From: Lineus longissimus | Taxonomy: Eukaryota > Nemertea > Pilidiophora > Heteronemertea > Lineidae | Length of the DNA: 64,000 nucleotides | NCBI RefSeq assembly: GCF_910592395.1 | Contig: NC_088312.1 | Span: 13,700,001 to 13,764,000, forward strand | Reading direction: 5' to 3' | In this document: piece by piece, positions 1-12,388 of the stretch | How the letters are laid out: the number at the start of each line of letters is the position of its first letter | Numbering within the stretch: the first letter of the stretch is position 1 | Translations under genes and position numbers: made by a program | Notes under the pieces: generated by a model | Seen by the model: the letters and a program-made list of their open reading frames with translations, nothing else | Databases searched by the model: none | What the model was told of the DNA's origin: nothing

Positions 1-2
1 CC

Positions 3-3000
3 GTGTTGAAAAGATCCCTTGAGAGCCAGAAGTTGGTAAAGGAGCTGAAGATGGAGGAAGCTCGTCTTCAGGCCTACGAAGAAGAGGAGGCCCCATCCGT
101 GTCGGAGATCAGGCAGTTTCCAGTTCCTCCTATGTCGGCACAGCAGACTCCGATGGAACCAACCCGGGAACCAGAGAGGCTACCAGTCAACCCCATGACC
201 ATGCCTGCTACCCAGATGGAGCCACTCAGAGAGTTAAGGACGACACCCTCGCTGCAGTCACCTTTGCCGCACGTGACAGTAACAGAGACCCAGAGGAAAC
301 AGGCACAAGTCCAACAGCCGGCTCGAGTCTTGTTCCACCCTCCAAGCGGGAGAGCTCCGAAGACAGAAAACCCAAAGAGATTGCCTGGGTCGTCCCTGAG
401 GCCTGAAGCCCCAGTATGGTCTCCCCAACCTGAGACACCTGCCCCAAAGCAAGAGACGGTTAGCGATCTGGCCTTTATCGCTAACACCCTGGCGGCATCA
501 ATTAACCTGGGACGCCTTCCGGTGCCAGAGCCACCCATCTTCAGTGGAGACCCCCTCCTCTTCCCAGACTGGATGGCCTCATTCAAGAGCCTCATAGAGA
601 GTCGAGGTGTACCCTCTCATGAGAGAATACATTATCTTAAAAAATATTTAGGAGGCCCGGCAAGAGAAGCGGTTGCAGGCTGCTCTCTTCTTCGTTCAGA
701 GAACGCCTACGAGAAGGCAAAAGAGATCTTAGAAGACAGGTACGGCAGTGACTTTGCCGTATCTGATGCATTCAGAAAGAAGTTGGACTCCTGGCCCAAG
801 CTGTCTGGAAAAGACAGCAAAGGACTCAGGAAATTATCCGATTTCCTAGAGCAGTGCGCGATTGCTCAGGAGGAGGTGAAGGGCCTCAACATGTTGAATG
901 ATATCTGGGAGAATAGGAAATTACTCCAAAAGCTTCCAGATTGGATAGTTTCCAGGTGGGGCCGCACCGTCAACAAGATCAAAAAGACCAGAAGAGAGTA
1001 CCCTACATTCAAAGATTTCAGGACCTTTCTCCTGGAAGAGGCCGAGATCGCGTGTGACCCAGTTGTTTCCATAGGATCGCTGAAGTTCCCAGAGACAGCG
1101 GTGGAGCCTAACCCCAGAGATGCGGCGAAGGGTACCAAGGGACCATGAGCAAAAACCCTTCTTACTAAAACGACCGGTGACAACAAGAACACTACAACTA
1201 CCGACGCTGCTAAGGGACAGACCAGCGTGTGCAGCTTCTGCGGAAAAAAGGGACATTACATTCAAGAATGTTGCTCACTTGCCGCAAAATCAAGACAAGA
1301 GAAGCAGGAGATTGTCAAGAACGGAGGTTTTTGCTACGGGTGTCTGAAAAAGGGCCACATGGTGAAGGAGTGCCCCAAACGCGGCACTTGCAAGCGTTGT
1401 AATGGGAAACATCCGACCAGTCTCCATGAGGAAAGGGGAGAGAGAGCAATTAAGAACCCCGACCCTATGAAGGATGGAAAAGAAGCGACAGAGATAGTGA
1501 GAGAGAAAGCTTCCTGCAAGAGGACAGCCTGTCCCACTGCTAAACAGAATTGTGCCATGATAGTGCCAGTTTGGGTGTCCAGCTCAGACAATCCTGACAA
1601 AGAGCAGTTGGTTTATGCTCTACTGGACACACAATCAGACACTTCCTTCATACTCAGTCACACTGCAAACCAGCTGGGGACACATTCCACACAAGCCCAG
1701 TTGAGTTTGTCCACGATGACCACGAAGGATAGAGTAATAAATTGCCAGAAATATCGTCATCTCGTGGTCAGAGGTTTTGACAGCAAGGAAAAGATCCCCA
1801 TCCCGGTGGCTTACTCAAGAGAGTTTATACCAGCGAATGAAGACAACATACCCACACCAAAGGTGGCCAAAAGGTAGCCCCACCTCAAAGAGGTCGCCAC
1901 AAGGCTTCAACCCCTCCAAGACATCGACGTGGGGCTGCTGATTGGCTTTGACTGCCCCCAGGCACTGGCTCCGAGGTCCAGCATCCTTGGGCAGGGTAAT
2001 GAACCCTTTGCGATAGAGACGTCCCTTGGCTGGAGCCTTGTTGGAGAGGACTGCCTGCAGCCCTCGGGGGACAGTGTAGGACTATCTTGCATGGCAGTAT
2101 CAACCAAGGTCCCGGAGACACTCCAGCTACCGAAAACACCAAATACGGTAAAGTTTGTGCTCAAGACGAGCATCAAGGAAACAACACTAAGACCACGCCA
2201 CCTAGCCGAGATATTAGAGGCCGATTTCAAACAAGATGGACCACAAGAAAACGCCGTGTCTCAAGAAGACATCCAGTTCCTTCGGATCCTGAGTGAAGGC
2301 ATCCACCAGCAAAAGGACGGCTTCTTCAACATGCCACTCCCTTTCAAAGAAAAGAAACCAACCCTCCCTTATAATATCTTCATGGCGAAGGTCCGGCTGG
2401 AACACCTGAAGCGCAGATTTAGAAGAGACAGCAAATACTTTGCCGATTACACAGCCTTTATGGAAGACATTATCAAGCAAGGAGATGCCGAAAGGGCGAC
2501 AGAGGACAGCGATAGAAAGGGACAAATCTGGTATATTCCTCACCATGGGGTGTATCATCCCAAAAAACCACAGAAGATCAGAGTAGTTTTTGATTGTGGA
2601 GCTAAATTCCAGGAAACAAGCCTAAATGACCATCTTTTATAGGGCCCAGATCAATTGAATGGGCTCCTGAGTGTACTATGCCGCTTCCGTCTTGGGAAGG
2701 TCGCATTCATGTGTGACATAGAGCGCATGTTCCATCGCTTCCGAGTCAGAGATGACCATCAAGATTACATAAGATTCCTGTGGTGGGAAGGTGGAAACCT
2801 TGAGACAGAACCAGTGAGCTATCGTCTGAAGGTCAACCTCTTTGGCGCAGTTTCATCACCAGGGTGCGCCATCTATGGACTACGGCATATGGCGGAGAAG
2901 TTCAAGGACCTTAGCCCAGAAGCCTCCGCATTCATAGCTGAAAACTTCTACATGGACGATGGTTTAGGGAGCACAGACGAAGTAGAAGAGGCAATCAAGG

Positions 3001-5543
3001 TCATCAAAGGGGCGAGATCAATCTGCCAGAAAGGAAACGTGAGACTCCACAAACCGGCGTCAAACAGCAGGGAAGTGCTTGAGTCCATCCCGCCCTCCGA
3101 AAGAGCTAAGGATATCATGGAACTTGATCTGTCACTTGATGACCTCCCCATAGAGAGGGCCCTTGGCATTCAGTGGTGTATTGAGTCTGATGTCTTCCAG
3201 TTCCGTCTGACGATCCAAGACCAACCCCTCACCCGACGAGGCATCCTGTCCATGGTATCTTCGGTTCTTGACCCACTTGGCTTCCTTGCACCATTTCTGC
3301 TGACTGGTAAGCAGATACTCCAACACCTTTGTAGAGAGAGCACAGACTGGGACCAGCCTCTTCCAAATGAGCTTGGGGGGCTGGTAAGCCTGGCCACCAT
3401 AAAAATACCTAGGTGCTTCAAACTGACCGATTTTGGACCCGTCAAACAGATGGAAAGGCATCATTCCTTGGACGCATCGCTCACAGGGAACGGACAATGC
3501 AGCTATCTGAGATTAGTGGATGAGATTGAAAGGGTTCACTGCTCATTGGCAATGTCTAAAGCAAGGGTGGCCCCCCTGAAGCCTGTAACAGTCCCCAGAT
3601 TGGAGCTGCAGGCTGCTGTAGTGTCTGTAAAGATCAGTGACTTTCTCAACAAAGAGTTGAAGATCAAAGAAATGAAGAATTATTATTGGACAGACTCCAG
3701 GGTTGTTCTTTGGTATATCCAAAATGAAGCACGCCGCTTCAAAATCTTTGTTGCCAACAGAGTTCAAAGAATAAGAGAGTCATCAGAGCCAGGACAGTGG
3801 CGCCATATAGCCACAGATATCAACCCAGCTGACCATGCATCCAGAGGACTGGAGGCAGAAGAACTGGAAACCTCCAGATGGTTCAATGGGCCTGCATTCC
3901 TGTGGGAAAAGCAACTCCCTGAGGTAAGCAACTCAACACCTGATCATGATGAAATCTCAAACGATGATCCCGAGGTCAAGAAGGTCACAGCCCTAGCCAC
4001 TAAAGCCACAGAGAGAACATGGATGCTGAAGAGGTTTGAGAAGTTTTCTGATTGGTCAAGATTACTCTCAGCCATATCTACACTTCGTGAGCGTTGTTTA
4101 CGCAAGCTAGGTAAAGGTATACCTGGTTTGACAGAGATAAGAAGAGCTTCAGAGAAGTTCATCATCCTATGCATACAAAGAGAAGCCTTTGCAGACGAGA
4201 TAGACGAACTGCAAAGAGGAGAACATCTGAAGAAGGGCAACCAGCTCTTTAACTTGGACCCCTTCCCAGATGAAGATGGAATCCTGAGAGTTGGAGGCAG
4301 GCTCAAACATTCGAACCTGAATTATAGAGCCAAACATCCAGCTATTATCCCCAAGAAGACTGCCGTAGCTGAGCTGCTGATAAAGCATCATCATGAAAAG
4401 ACTGCACATCAGGGCAGAGGAATGACTATGAATGAGTTGAGAGCCAGAGGATTTTGGATACCAGGTTGCTCTGCCCAGGTCTCCTCACACATTTTCAAGT
4501 GTGTTGTTTGCAGACGTTTCAGGGGAACCATTCAAGTCCAGAAGATGGCTGACCTACCTATTGATAGATTAGACGCCTCTCCCCCATTCACATACTGCGG
4601 AATTGATGTCTTTGGGCCATTTGAAGTGACAGAAAGGCGCAAGACCATCAAAAGGTATGGACTTCTGTTCACCTGTATGGCTTCCAGAGCCATACACATA
4701 GAGTTATTGGATGACATGACAACGGATGTCTTTTTGAATGCCCTGCGATGCTTTGTCGCCCTCAGGGGTAAAGTACGCCTAATCCGGTGTGACCGGGGTT
4801 CTAATTTTGTAGGAGCAAGAGAAGAACTGAATGAGGCCATGAAAGAGATCGATGATGCAACCATTCAAGCCCACTTCCAGGGCGATTGCGAATTCGTCAT
4901 GAACTCCCCAGAATCAAGCCACAAAGGAGGCGTATGGGAACGACAGATCCGAACCATCCGCAGCGTGCTGAGAGTAGTCCTAGGATTGTCACATTCCCGT
5001 CTAGACACCTCCTCACTCAGGACATTGTTCTATGAGGTAATGGCGATAATCAACAGCCGTCCATTGACTGTAGAAAACCTCAACGACCCTACTGCACCCC
5101 TGCCACTCACTCCAAATCAGTTGCTGACGATGAAATCAGACATCCTGATGCCACCCCCTGGGGAATTCCCCAAGGAGGATCTGTATGCCCGGAAGAGATG
5201 GCGCAGGGTTCAGTATCTTGCCAATGAGTTTTGGCAAAGATGGAGAAAAGAATATCTCCAGAATCTCCAACAGCGCCAGAAATGGCAGAAGCAAAGAAGA
5301 AACGTTGAAGTGGGAGACATAGTGATCCTAAATGACGCAGACCTACCAAGATGCGACTGGAAGCTGGCAATGGTAGAGACGACTGAGAAAGGAAAGGATG
5401 CTCTAACAAGAACAGTGAAGCTCCGGATGGCTAGTGCTGAGCTCACAGCTGACGGGAAGCGCAAGGGCAAGGTCCGATTCCTGGAGAGACCCATCCACAA
5501 GTTGATTATGTTGCTGGAAAAGTCCCCAGATCAGCCTGATTAA
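3..5543 (+). pseudogene. BEL/Pao Gag-Pol polyprotein with three in-frame stops
   Basis: One forward frame is open over about 1,847 codons, with stops at 1146 (TGA), 1875 (TAG) and 2640 (TAG) and no frameshift. Gag signatures (PIFSGDPLLFPDW) lie near residue 178. Cys-rich knuckles (CSFCGKKGHY, CYGCLKKGHM, CKRCNGKH) lie near 410-465. The protease-like LLDTQSDTSFI lies near 540. RT shows MCDIERMFHRF near 905 and the YMDD box near 983. RNase H and a tether with NPADHASRG follow. The integrase shows GIDVFGPF, IRCDRGSNF and SHKGGVWERQ, so the three acidic residues look present. The family makes one polyprotein that copies element RNA into DNA and integrates it. The stops at 1875 and 2640 fall where relatives usually carry Trp and Gln codons, so this copy is probably dead unless stops are suppressed. 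The frame may begin before the window. Confidence 0.88.
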
Positions 5544-5813
5544 TTTTCCTATAGCTTCCTGGTCTTCAATGGGTGGGAGTTCTTCTCATTCTTTACTGAG
5601 TTTCGTTTTTTTGTGTCCTTTTACACATTACCTTCCAGATTGCGTTTAGATTTAAGTTTTTTTTTTCTTTCATACGACAATTATATGTTTTTGTAGATAT
5701 TACAGTTTTGGATACGTACATAGTATAACGTTATGGAATTCCTCGGATTACCTTTGGTGATTGATTAGTTTAGGTTTTTTTTGTGGAAATCACTTAGGTG
5801 ATTTGGGTGGGAG

Positions 5814-6822
5814 TGTGACAGCAGGCAATGTGAGATGTTTTCTATTTTGTGTGGCTGAAGATGACTCACAGTTAGCATCTCTTAGAAAGCACTTTGGACG
5901 GGTCAAACTCTGGCATGAGTGGTATACCAAGGTTGTAGGCACTATGGACCACTTCACTTCCTGTTAAGAAATACTTGATTCCTACACCTTTCAAGATTTA
6001 GTCCCATTTTTGATTTAGTATATTTCATGATGGTTGAAGTTTAACACATCATCGTTTGGGTTTAATAGTTCAGGATGTTTCCTTTCGTTTATTCCTTGAT
6101 TATTAGCTGTAATTAACGGAGTGTTTATTTAGTTATATGTCCAGGATTTGGGATAGTCAACTTCCTCTCATCCTTTCTCATAGATGCTCTTGTCTTGGAT
6201 AGATCAGAAACATTTATGCCAATTTTAATCTGACATATATCAGCGGAATCTTAGACCCCAGAATGCGGCAAACACGGTATGTAGTAAGCTTTGCCTTTAT
6301 TAATATCATGGAAGTGATATTTCCGTCTTCTGGTTATTCATAGATAGATATTTTGGACATGTAAAGTGAGCATCAAAATGAGCCATGTGGATTCTTTGTT
6401 CTCCACCACATATGTACTTCATATCTTAATTCATTAGTATAACCTTTGACAAGTAGCTTAACTGGTTACTATAAGACCATTCTTGAGCTTGATACAAGTA
6501 TATCACACCTTTGGTGTTATATAGATGATTTTATATCTTTAGGACATTAGTTTCTTAAACTCTGTCTCTGGAGATAGGTTTAGCTTTAGCTTTAGGATTT
6601 CTTTCCTTTCATTCTGATCTGTGAACTCAAGATAAGTGTTGCATCTTCTTTCAGTCTTTACGGCATCAACGACATACATAAGGAGTTAGAAATATTTGTG
6701 AGACAGAGAACGAAGAAAGATTTATCAATAAAGATGCCCGTATATCATATAAAGAGTGTTTATTCATCAGAACGATTGGTCCACCACCTGGGGCGGCTTG
6801 ATTCCGTACAGAGTCCATGGCA
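5814..6822 (+). repeat. putative 3' LTR of the BEL/Pao element
   Basis: A purine tract (GGGTGGGAG, 5805-5813) is followed by TGTGACAGCAGG, the expected TG start of an LTR, 270 bases after the pol stop codon. An AATAAA lies near 6729. The right end is uncertain: CA dinucleotides at 6809-6810 or 6821-6822 are candidates. The AT-rich interior has no convincing reading frame. The 5' LTR is outside the window, so this is an inference from position and end sequence. Confidence 0.5.
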
Positions 6823-6835
6823 GAATCTATACTAA

Positions 6836-7815
6836 TAAGCCCCCCTCTTAGGAGGTGCTCTTAAGATACACGTGTGTGCGGGAGTATATAATGAATGATG
6901 ATGAGAAATAAAGAGAGTAACTATTGTATATCCTACAAACAATTTTTTTTGGTTTTTTTCTGAATTTACCGATTTCTCTGCGATCTTCCGGTGGTGGTTG
7001 CTATCCCATTGGTTGAAATTAATTTAAATTAAATTTAAATTAATTTAAATCTTCATGGGAATTCGCTACATCATATGCCTAAGAAATTGGCCAATTATAT
7101 TAATATTTTTATTAGAGAAATATCCGTCCTAAATAATGTCAGAAAAGGGTGGTTTATTTCAATTTTGTGTCGAGGTCACGTGACATAAAAACAAAACAAT
7201 CGCACACATCCGTCCAAAAAAGGCACTTAAAGAAAAACAAATACGTTTTTCCAGCTTAAAACCACACTGACGACTAAGTTATATTGGTCTACTGCCCAAA
7301 TCTGAAGTATCAAAATGAATCACAAACTAGAACTAGCTCTATTTAGCTATAGTTGCGTGAAAAATTCGGGTGAGCGACGTACATTCTGCACCCTAGCGGC
7401 CAATAATTAAACTACTTTCAGCCGTCTGCTCCGGTCCCGTCAGGGAGTTTTTCCCAAATGTACGCGATGATGACGTGGCCCATTAACAGCTATTTCAAAA
7501 TGCGTTTCCAAAGTGAATGCATGAGGACAACCCATTTGTGTCGTATATCACTGGAAACGCCCGATTCCCCTGAATAAGGACAATCATAATGTATTACATT
7601 ACCAAAACAAAAATGTGTCGGGTGAGCGACATACTGCCCCTAGCGGCCAATAAGTAAACTACTTTCAGCCGTTTTATGGATGGTCCCAACATGGGGCGTT
7701 TGGGGGGGGGGTTTCCCCTCCATTGTACTGGGTAAAAACGTTACGCTATCGTAGGGGGGTTCGGGGGTGCTCCCCCGACCTAAAGGGGGGCTCACCAAGT
7801 CCTTGACTTTACATA
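6836..7815 (+). repeat. tandem 0.98-kb unit, copy 1
   Basis: This unit is repeated with an offset of 980 bases at its left part and 960 at its right part (copy 2 starts about 7816). It begins with AGCCCCCCTCTTAGGAG and ends near CCTAAAGGGGGGCTCACC. The start and end G/C blocks are roughly inverse-complementary (AGCCCCCCTTTAGG in copy 2), which suggests a non-autonomous DNA element. At 7620-7675 copy 1 has an insertion of about 50 bases that repeats its own 7369-7425 segment (GTGAGCGACATACTGC, CTAGCGGCCAATAA). No coding potential is seen. Confidence 0.75.
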
Positions 7816-8776
7816 TTAAGCCCCCCTTTAGGAGGGGCTCTTAAGATACACGTGTGTGCGGGAGTATATAATGAATGATGATGAGAAATAAAGAGAGTAA
7901 CTATTGTATATCCTACAAACAATTTTTTTTGGTTTTTTTCTGAATTAACTCCATTTAGTTTACCGATTTCTCCGCGATCTTCCGGTGGTGGTTGCTATCC
8001 CATTGGTTGAAATTAATTTAAATTTAATTTCAATTAATTTAAATCTTCATAGGAATTCGCTACATATACCTAAGAAATTGGCCAATTATATTAATATTTT
8101 TATTAGAGAAATATCCGTCCTAAATAATGACAGAAAAGGGTGGTTTATTTCAATTTTGTGTCGACATGGTTGAGGTCACATGACATAAACAAAACAATCG
8201 CACACACCCGTCCAAAAAAGGCACGTACTTTAAGAAAAACAAATACGTTTTTCCTGCTTAAAACCACACTGACGACTAAGTTATATTGGTCTACTGCCCA
8301 AATCTGAAGTATCAAAATGAATCACAAACTAGAACTAGCTCTATTTAGCAAAAGTTGTGTGAAAAATTCGGGTGAGCGACATACTGCACCCTAGCGGCCA
8401 ATAAATAAACCACTTTCAGCCGTCTGCTCCGGTCTCGTTAGGGAGTTTTTCCCAAATGTACGCGATGATGACGTGCCCCATTAACAGGACGTTACATCTA
8501 TTTTAAAATGCGTTCCCAAAGTGAATGCATGAGGACAACCCATTTGTGTCGTATATCACTGGAAACGCCCGATTCCCGTGAATAAGGACAATCACAATGC
8601 ATTACATTACCAAAACAAAAATGTGTCGGAAGGAACTATGGATGGTCACAACATGGGGGGTGGGGGGGGGGTTCCCCTCCATTGTACTGGGTAAAAACGT
8701 TACGCTATCGTAGGGGGGTTCGGGGGTGCTCCCCCGACCTAAAGGGGGGGCTCACCAAGTCCTTGACTTTACATAT
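7816..8776 (+). repeat. tandem 0.96-kb unit, copy 2
   Basis: Second copy of the preceding unit, with the same order of blocks. These include TTAAGATACACGTGTG, a run of T, the AT-only palindromic stretch around 8010-8045, and the CTAGCGGCCAATAAATAAAC block at 8390. It lacks the extra 50-base block that copy 1 carries at 7620. The end block CTCACCAAGTCCTTGAC at 8751 matches 7791 of copy 1. Unique sequence resumes at about 8777. The short reading frames here have no recognisable product. Confidence 0.75.
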
Positions 8777-8878
8777 TATACATACTGTTTTTGTGAAGGA
8801 ATGGTCAGGGAGGATATCCGAGTCATTGACAGTGACTTTTGCTGCATTTGCTCTACTAATTAGATAGCACGTTGCCAG

Positions 8879-8978
8879 GAAATGGTCCAGGGACCATGTG
8901 CTCACCTGTGTCAAAGGACATTAAAGGTGGGCAATGATATGTGACCTTGACCCTATCACCTTGAAAAGTATATCAGAA
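8879..8978 (+). repeat. HINE-like 5' end fragment
   Basis: A 100-base piece begins with the family start GAAATGGTCCAGGGACCATG followed by GCTCACCTGTG. It is cut off by the start of the next element at 8979. It also contains a TGACCTTGACC block like that of the ~300-bp units. Confidence 0.7.
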
Positions 8979-10146
8979 TGAAATAGTCCAGGGACCATGT
9001 GCTCACCTGTTGTCAAAGGACATTAAGACATTTAAGAGAGGAGAAACATATTTTCACTTTTGACATTTGGCCCCCTATTGGCCAAACCGTGAACGTATGA
9101 CGCCAAGATTCATTGTCTGAGTAGGGGTCAACCAGGGGTACATTTGTACCAAGTTTGAGACCTCTGGCTGAAGCGGTTACAAAACGTGCCACCATTGACT
9201 AACAGCACCACGTCGGCAAACTTTGACCTCTGTGACCTTAAAAATCAGGTCAAATCAAAAACCCGTAGGATATGTGATGTCCCATTAGTAGAAGTACCTA
9301 CCATATTTTTTTCAAATCTTTCGGACCAGTAATAAGGGAGAAAACACATTTTTTTCCATTTTTGACCTTTGGCCAAACCACAAAACATATAAGGCCGGGA
9401 TTTGTTCTCTGAGTATTGGTCACCCAGGGGTACATGTGTACCAAGTTTTAGTTCGATAGCTTCAGCGATAACAAAACGTGCCACCATTGACTAACGGCGG
9501 TGCCGTCGGCGAACTTTGACATCTGTGACCTTGAAAATTAGGTCAAATCAAAATCCCGGAAGATATGTGATGTACTATTGATAGAGGTACCTACCATATT
9601 TTTTTCTATTTTTTTTGATCGGTAATAGGGAGAAAACACATTTTTTTTCATTTTTGACCTTTGGCCCCCTGGTGGCCAAACCATGAAACATATAAGGCCG
9701 GGATTTGGTCTCTGAGTAGCGGTCACCCAGGGGTACATGTGTACCAAGTTTGAGTTCAATAGCTTTAGCGGTTACAAAACGTGCCACCATTGACAAACGG
9801 CGGTGCCATCGGCGAACTTTGACCTCTGTGACCTTGAAAATCAGGTCAAATCAAAAACCCGGAGATAGGTGATGTCCCATTAGTAGAAGTACCTACCATA
9901 CTTTTTTCAAATTTTTCGGACCAGTAATAAGGGAGAAAATGCATTATTTCATTTTTGACCTTTGGCCCACTGGTGGCCAAACTGTGAATCATATAAGGCC
10001 GGGATTTGGTCTCTGAGTAGCGGTCACCTAGGGGTACATGTGTACCAAGTTTAAGTTCAATAGCTTCAGCGGTTACAAAACGTGCCACCCATGTCTAACG
10101 ACGACGGACACTTCGTGATGGTAAAGGCTCACAGGTGAGCCAAAAA
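8979..10146 (+). mobile_element. HINE-like (Helentron-type, non-autonomous) element, complete
   Basis: The element starts with TGAAATAGTCCAGGGACCAT and GCTCACCTG. It contains about four ~300-bp units (CCCCCTGGTGGCCAAACC, GGTACATGTGTACCAAG, GCGGTTACAAAACGTGCCAC, TTTGACCTCTGTGACCTTG). It has a short GACGAC tract near 10100 and ends in the hairpin GGCTCAC-AG-GTGAGCC at 10126-10141 followed by AAAAA. A start palindrome, a subterminal sequence matching the 3' hairpin, a microsatellite and a 3' hairpin are the layout described for Helentron-derived HINEs and for bivalve pearl-type elements. There is no terminal inverted repeat and no gene. Assignment to Helentrons is inferred from layout only. Confidence 0.72.
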
Positions 10147-10554
10147 GCAAAAAAAGAAAAAGTACCTATCATATTTCTTTCATATTTTTCGGACCAGTAT
10201 TAAGCGAGCAATCGCATATTTCACTCTTGACGTTTGGCCAACTGTGAATCATATGACACCACGATTCGATCTCTGAGTAGGGGTCACCCAGAGGGACATT
10301 ATTACCGGTACTGAATTTGAGATCCCTGGCGTCAGCAGTTACAAAACGTTCCACTGTTCCAGACAACCTTAACCCTGTGACCTTGAAAATGTGGTACAAA
10401 AACCGCTGAGGATTTATGATGTAACATTGCAAGAAGTACCTATCACATTTTTTTCAGATTATTCAGACCAGTATTAAGCGAGCAATCGACGCTTGACGTT
10501 AGGCCCCCTATTGGCCAAACCGTGAATCATATGACGCCACAGTTTAGTCTATGA
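10147..10554 (+). repeat. HINE-unit fragment without ends
   Basis: Diverged unit sequence (AAGTACCTATCATATTTCT, GAATCATATGACACCACG, GGTCACCCAGAGGGAC) continues between the hairpin end at 10146 and the next start at 10555. It is a truncated copy or the remains of an array. Confidence 0.65.
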
Positions 10555-11762
10555 TGAAATGGTCCAGGGACCATGTGCTCACCTGTGTCAAAGGACATAA
10601 GAGAAGATCAGCATTAAGCGAGCAATAACATATTTTCACCTGTTGGCCAAACCGTGAGATATACATGTATGACACCAAGATTTGGTGTCTGAGTTGGGGT
10701 CACCCAAAGGTACAATTGTACGAAGATTGGGATCTGTGACAAAAGCGATTACAAAACATGCCACCGTTGACCAACTGCGGTGCCGCCAACACACTTTGAC
10801 CTCTGTGACCTTCAAAATAAGGTCAAATCAACAACCCGGAGGATATGTGATGTCCCATTGGTAGAAGAACCTACAATAATGTTTTCTAATTTTTTGGACC
10901 AGTAATAAGCGAGCAATCGCATATTTACACTTTCGACAATTGGCCCCCTATTGGCCAAACCGTGAAATGTATGATGCCATGATTTAGTGTCTGAGTAGGG
11001 GCCACCCAGAGGTACATTTGCATTAGGGGTACATTTGCATTAGGTTTGGGATCTCTGGCTAAAGCGGTTACAAAACGTGCCACTGTTAATTAACTGCTGT
11101 GCCGCCAACACACTTTGACCTCTGTGACCTTGAAAATTACGTCAAATCAAAAACCCGGAGTATATGTGATGTCCCATTGGTAGAAGAACCTACAATAATG
11201 TTTTCTAATTTTTTGGACCAGTAATAAGCGAGCTATCGCATATTTTCACTTTCTTCATTTGGCCCCCTATTGGCTTAACTGTGAAATGTATGATGCCATG
11301 ATTTAGTGTCTGGGTAGGGGCCACCCAGAGGTACATTTGCATTAGGGGTACATTTGCATTAGGTTTGGGATCTCTGGCTAAAGCGGTTACAAAACGTGCC
11401 ACTGTTAATTAACTGCCGTGCCGCCAACACACTTTGACCTCTGTGACCTTGAAAATTAGGTCAAATCAAAAAACCCGGAGTATATGTGATGTCCCATTGG
11501 TAGAAGTAGGCCTACCTACCATATTTTTTTCAAATTTTTTGGACTCGTAATAAGCGAGCAATCGCATATTTACACTTTCGACATTTAGCCCCCTATTGTC
11601 CAAACCGTGAAATGTATGACGCCACGATTTGGTGTCTGAGTAAGGTCCACCCAAAGGGACAATTGTACGAAGATTTGGATCTGTGACTAAAGCGGTTACA
11701 AAACATGCCACCGTTGACTAACTGGGGTGCCACCAACACACTTTGACCTCTGTGACCTTGAA
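10555..11762 (+). mobile_element. HINE-like element, 3' end missing
   Basis: It starts with TGAAATGGTCCAGGGACC and GCTCACCTGTG, followed by four units of about 300 bases. Two adjacent units share the local duplication GGTACATTTGCATTAGG (11012-11047 and 11330-11365). It stops abruptly after GACCTCTGTGACCTTGAAAA at 11762, with no microsatellite and no terminal hairpin, so the 3' end has been lost. Confidence 0.68.
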
Positions 11763-12384
11763 AAAAAACCAGCACAAAATTAAATCTTTAACTGAGTAAC
11801 CTCATGTCCGCAAAATTTATCAGCGCAAAATATAAGTTTTTCAGGGATTTTTTGCAAATCTGCAAAAATTTCCAGCCGCAAATATTTTCCGGGTTACAGT
11901 ATGCCATTCGTTTGGGTATAATTGCATGATTTGCAAATTGTTTTGGATATAATTTAAATTACTTTTGCTCGTATTATGTCTTCAAAATGTATCTGTGAAA
12001 ATAACAAACATCAGCATCAACAAAATGAATGATACCGTAATGATCCCCAATATCGTTGTAATGGTAGAAAATCAAATTCATCATCATCTGATGAAAGCTG
12101 ATCTGAAATCAAATCTCAACAACACAAGAAATGCAAGAGAAATCAGTGCGAGAGTTGATAAACGCGAGAGATTTTAAAGGAGCCACTGCTATCTTATTGA
12201 CTCCGTCACGAGGACACCCTCCCTTTGTGTTTCTGACGGATGACACAGGTTCAAATACAGTAGCGCCGGCCACCAACACCGTGGTCGTCTATAATGTTTG
12301 GAAGGGTCATTGACAGGCGTTAGCATAATAGGTGGTCCTCCAAAGTGCGGCGCTGCTCTCTCGCTTTGTGCATGCAGTTCACCT
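11763..12384. other. gap: MITE-like fragment, otherwise no feature
   Basis: 11763-11912 is rich in CGCAAA and TTTGC words and ends GGGTTACAGTA. This resembles the ends of the element at 35354-35833, so it may be a truncated MITE. From 11913 to 12384 I see only AT-rich sequence with short frames of no recognisable product. Confidence 0.4.
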
Positions 12385-12388
12385 TTAA

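Larger units (their letters stand above)
1..6822 (+). mobile_element. BEL/Pao LTR retrotransposon, 5' end outside window
   Basis: The segment runs from inside the Gag region to a putative 3' LTR. The domain order is the BEL/Pao one: Gag with a DUF1759-like segment, three zinc knuckles, aspartic protease, reverse transcriptase, RNase H, zinc-binding integrase domain, integrase core and a basic C-terminal domain. Only one LTR is in view, so the outer limits and the target-site duplication cannot be confirmed. The right limit is an estimate: it must lie before about 6836, where the next repeat begins. Confidence 0.85.

Noticed and set aside
6836-8776. Tandem pair read as LTRs of a second retrotransposon
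   Set aside because: There is no internal region between the copies and no TG...CA ends.
9013-10088. Series of similar 60-80 residue minus-strand frames (MVARFV...LKLGTHVPLGD)
   Set aside because: They mirror the ~300-bp repeat unit and recur wherever the unit does; stops vary and no domain is seen.
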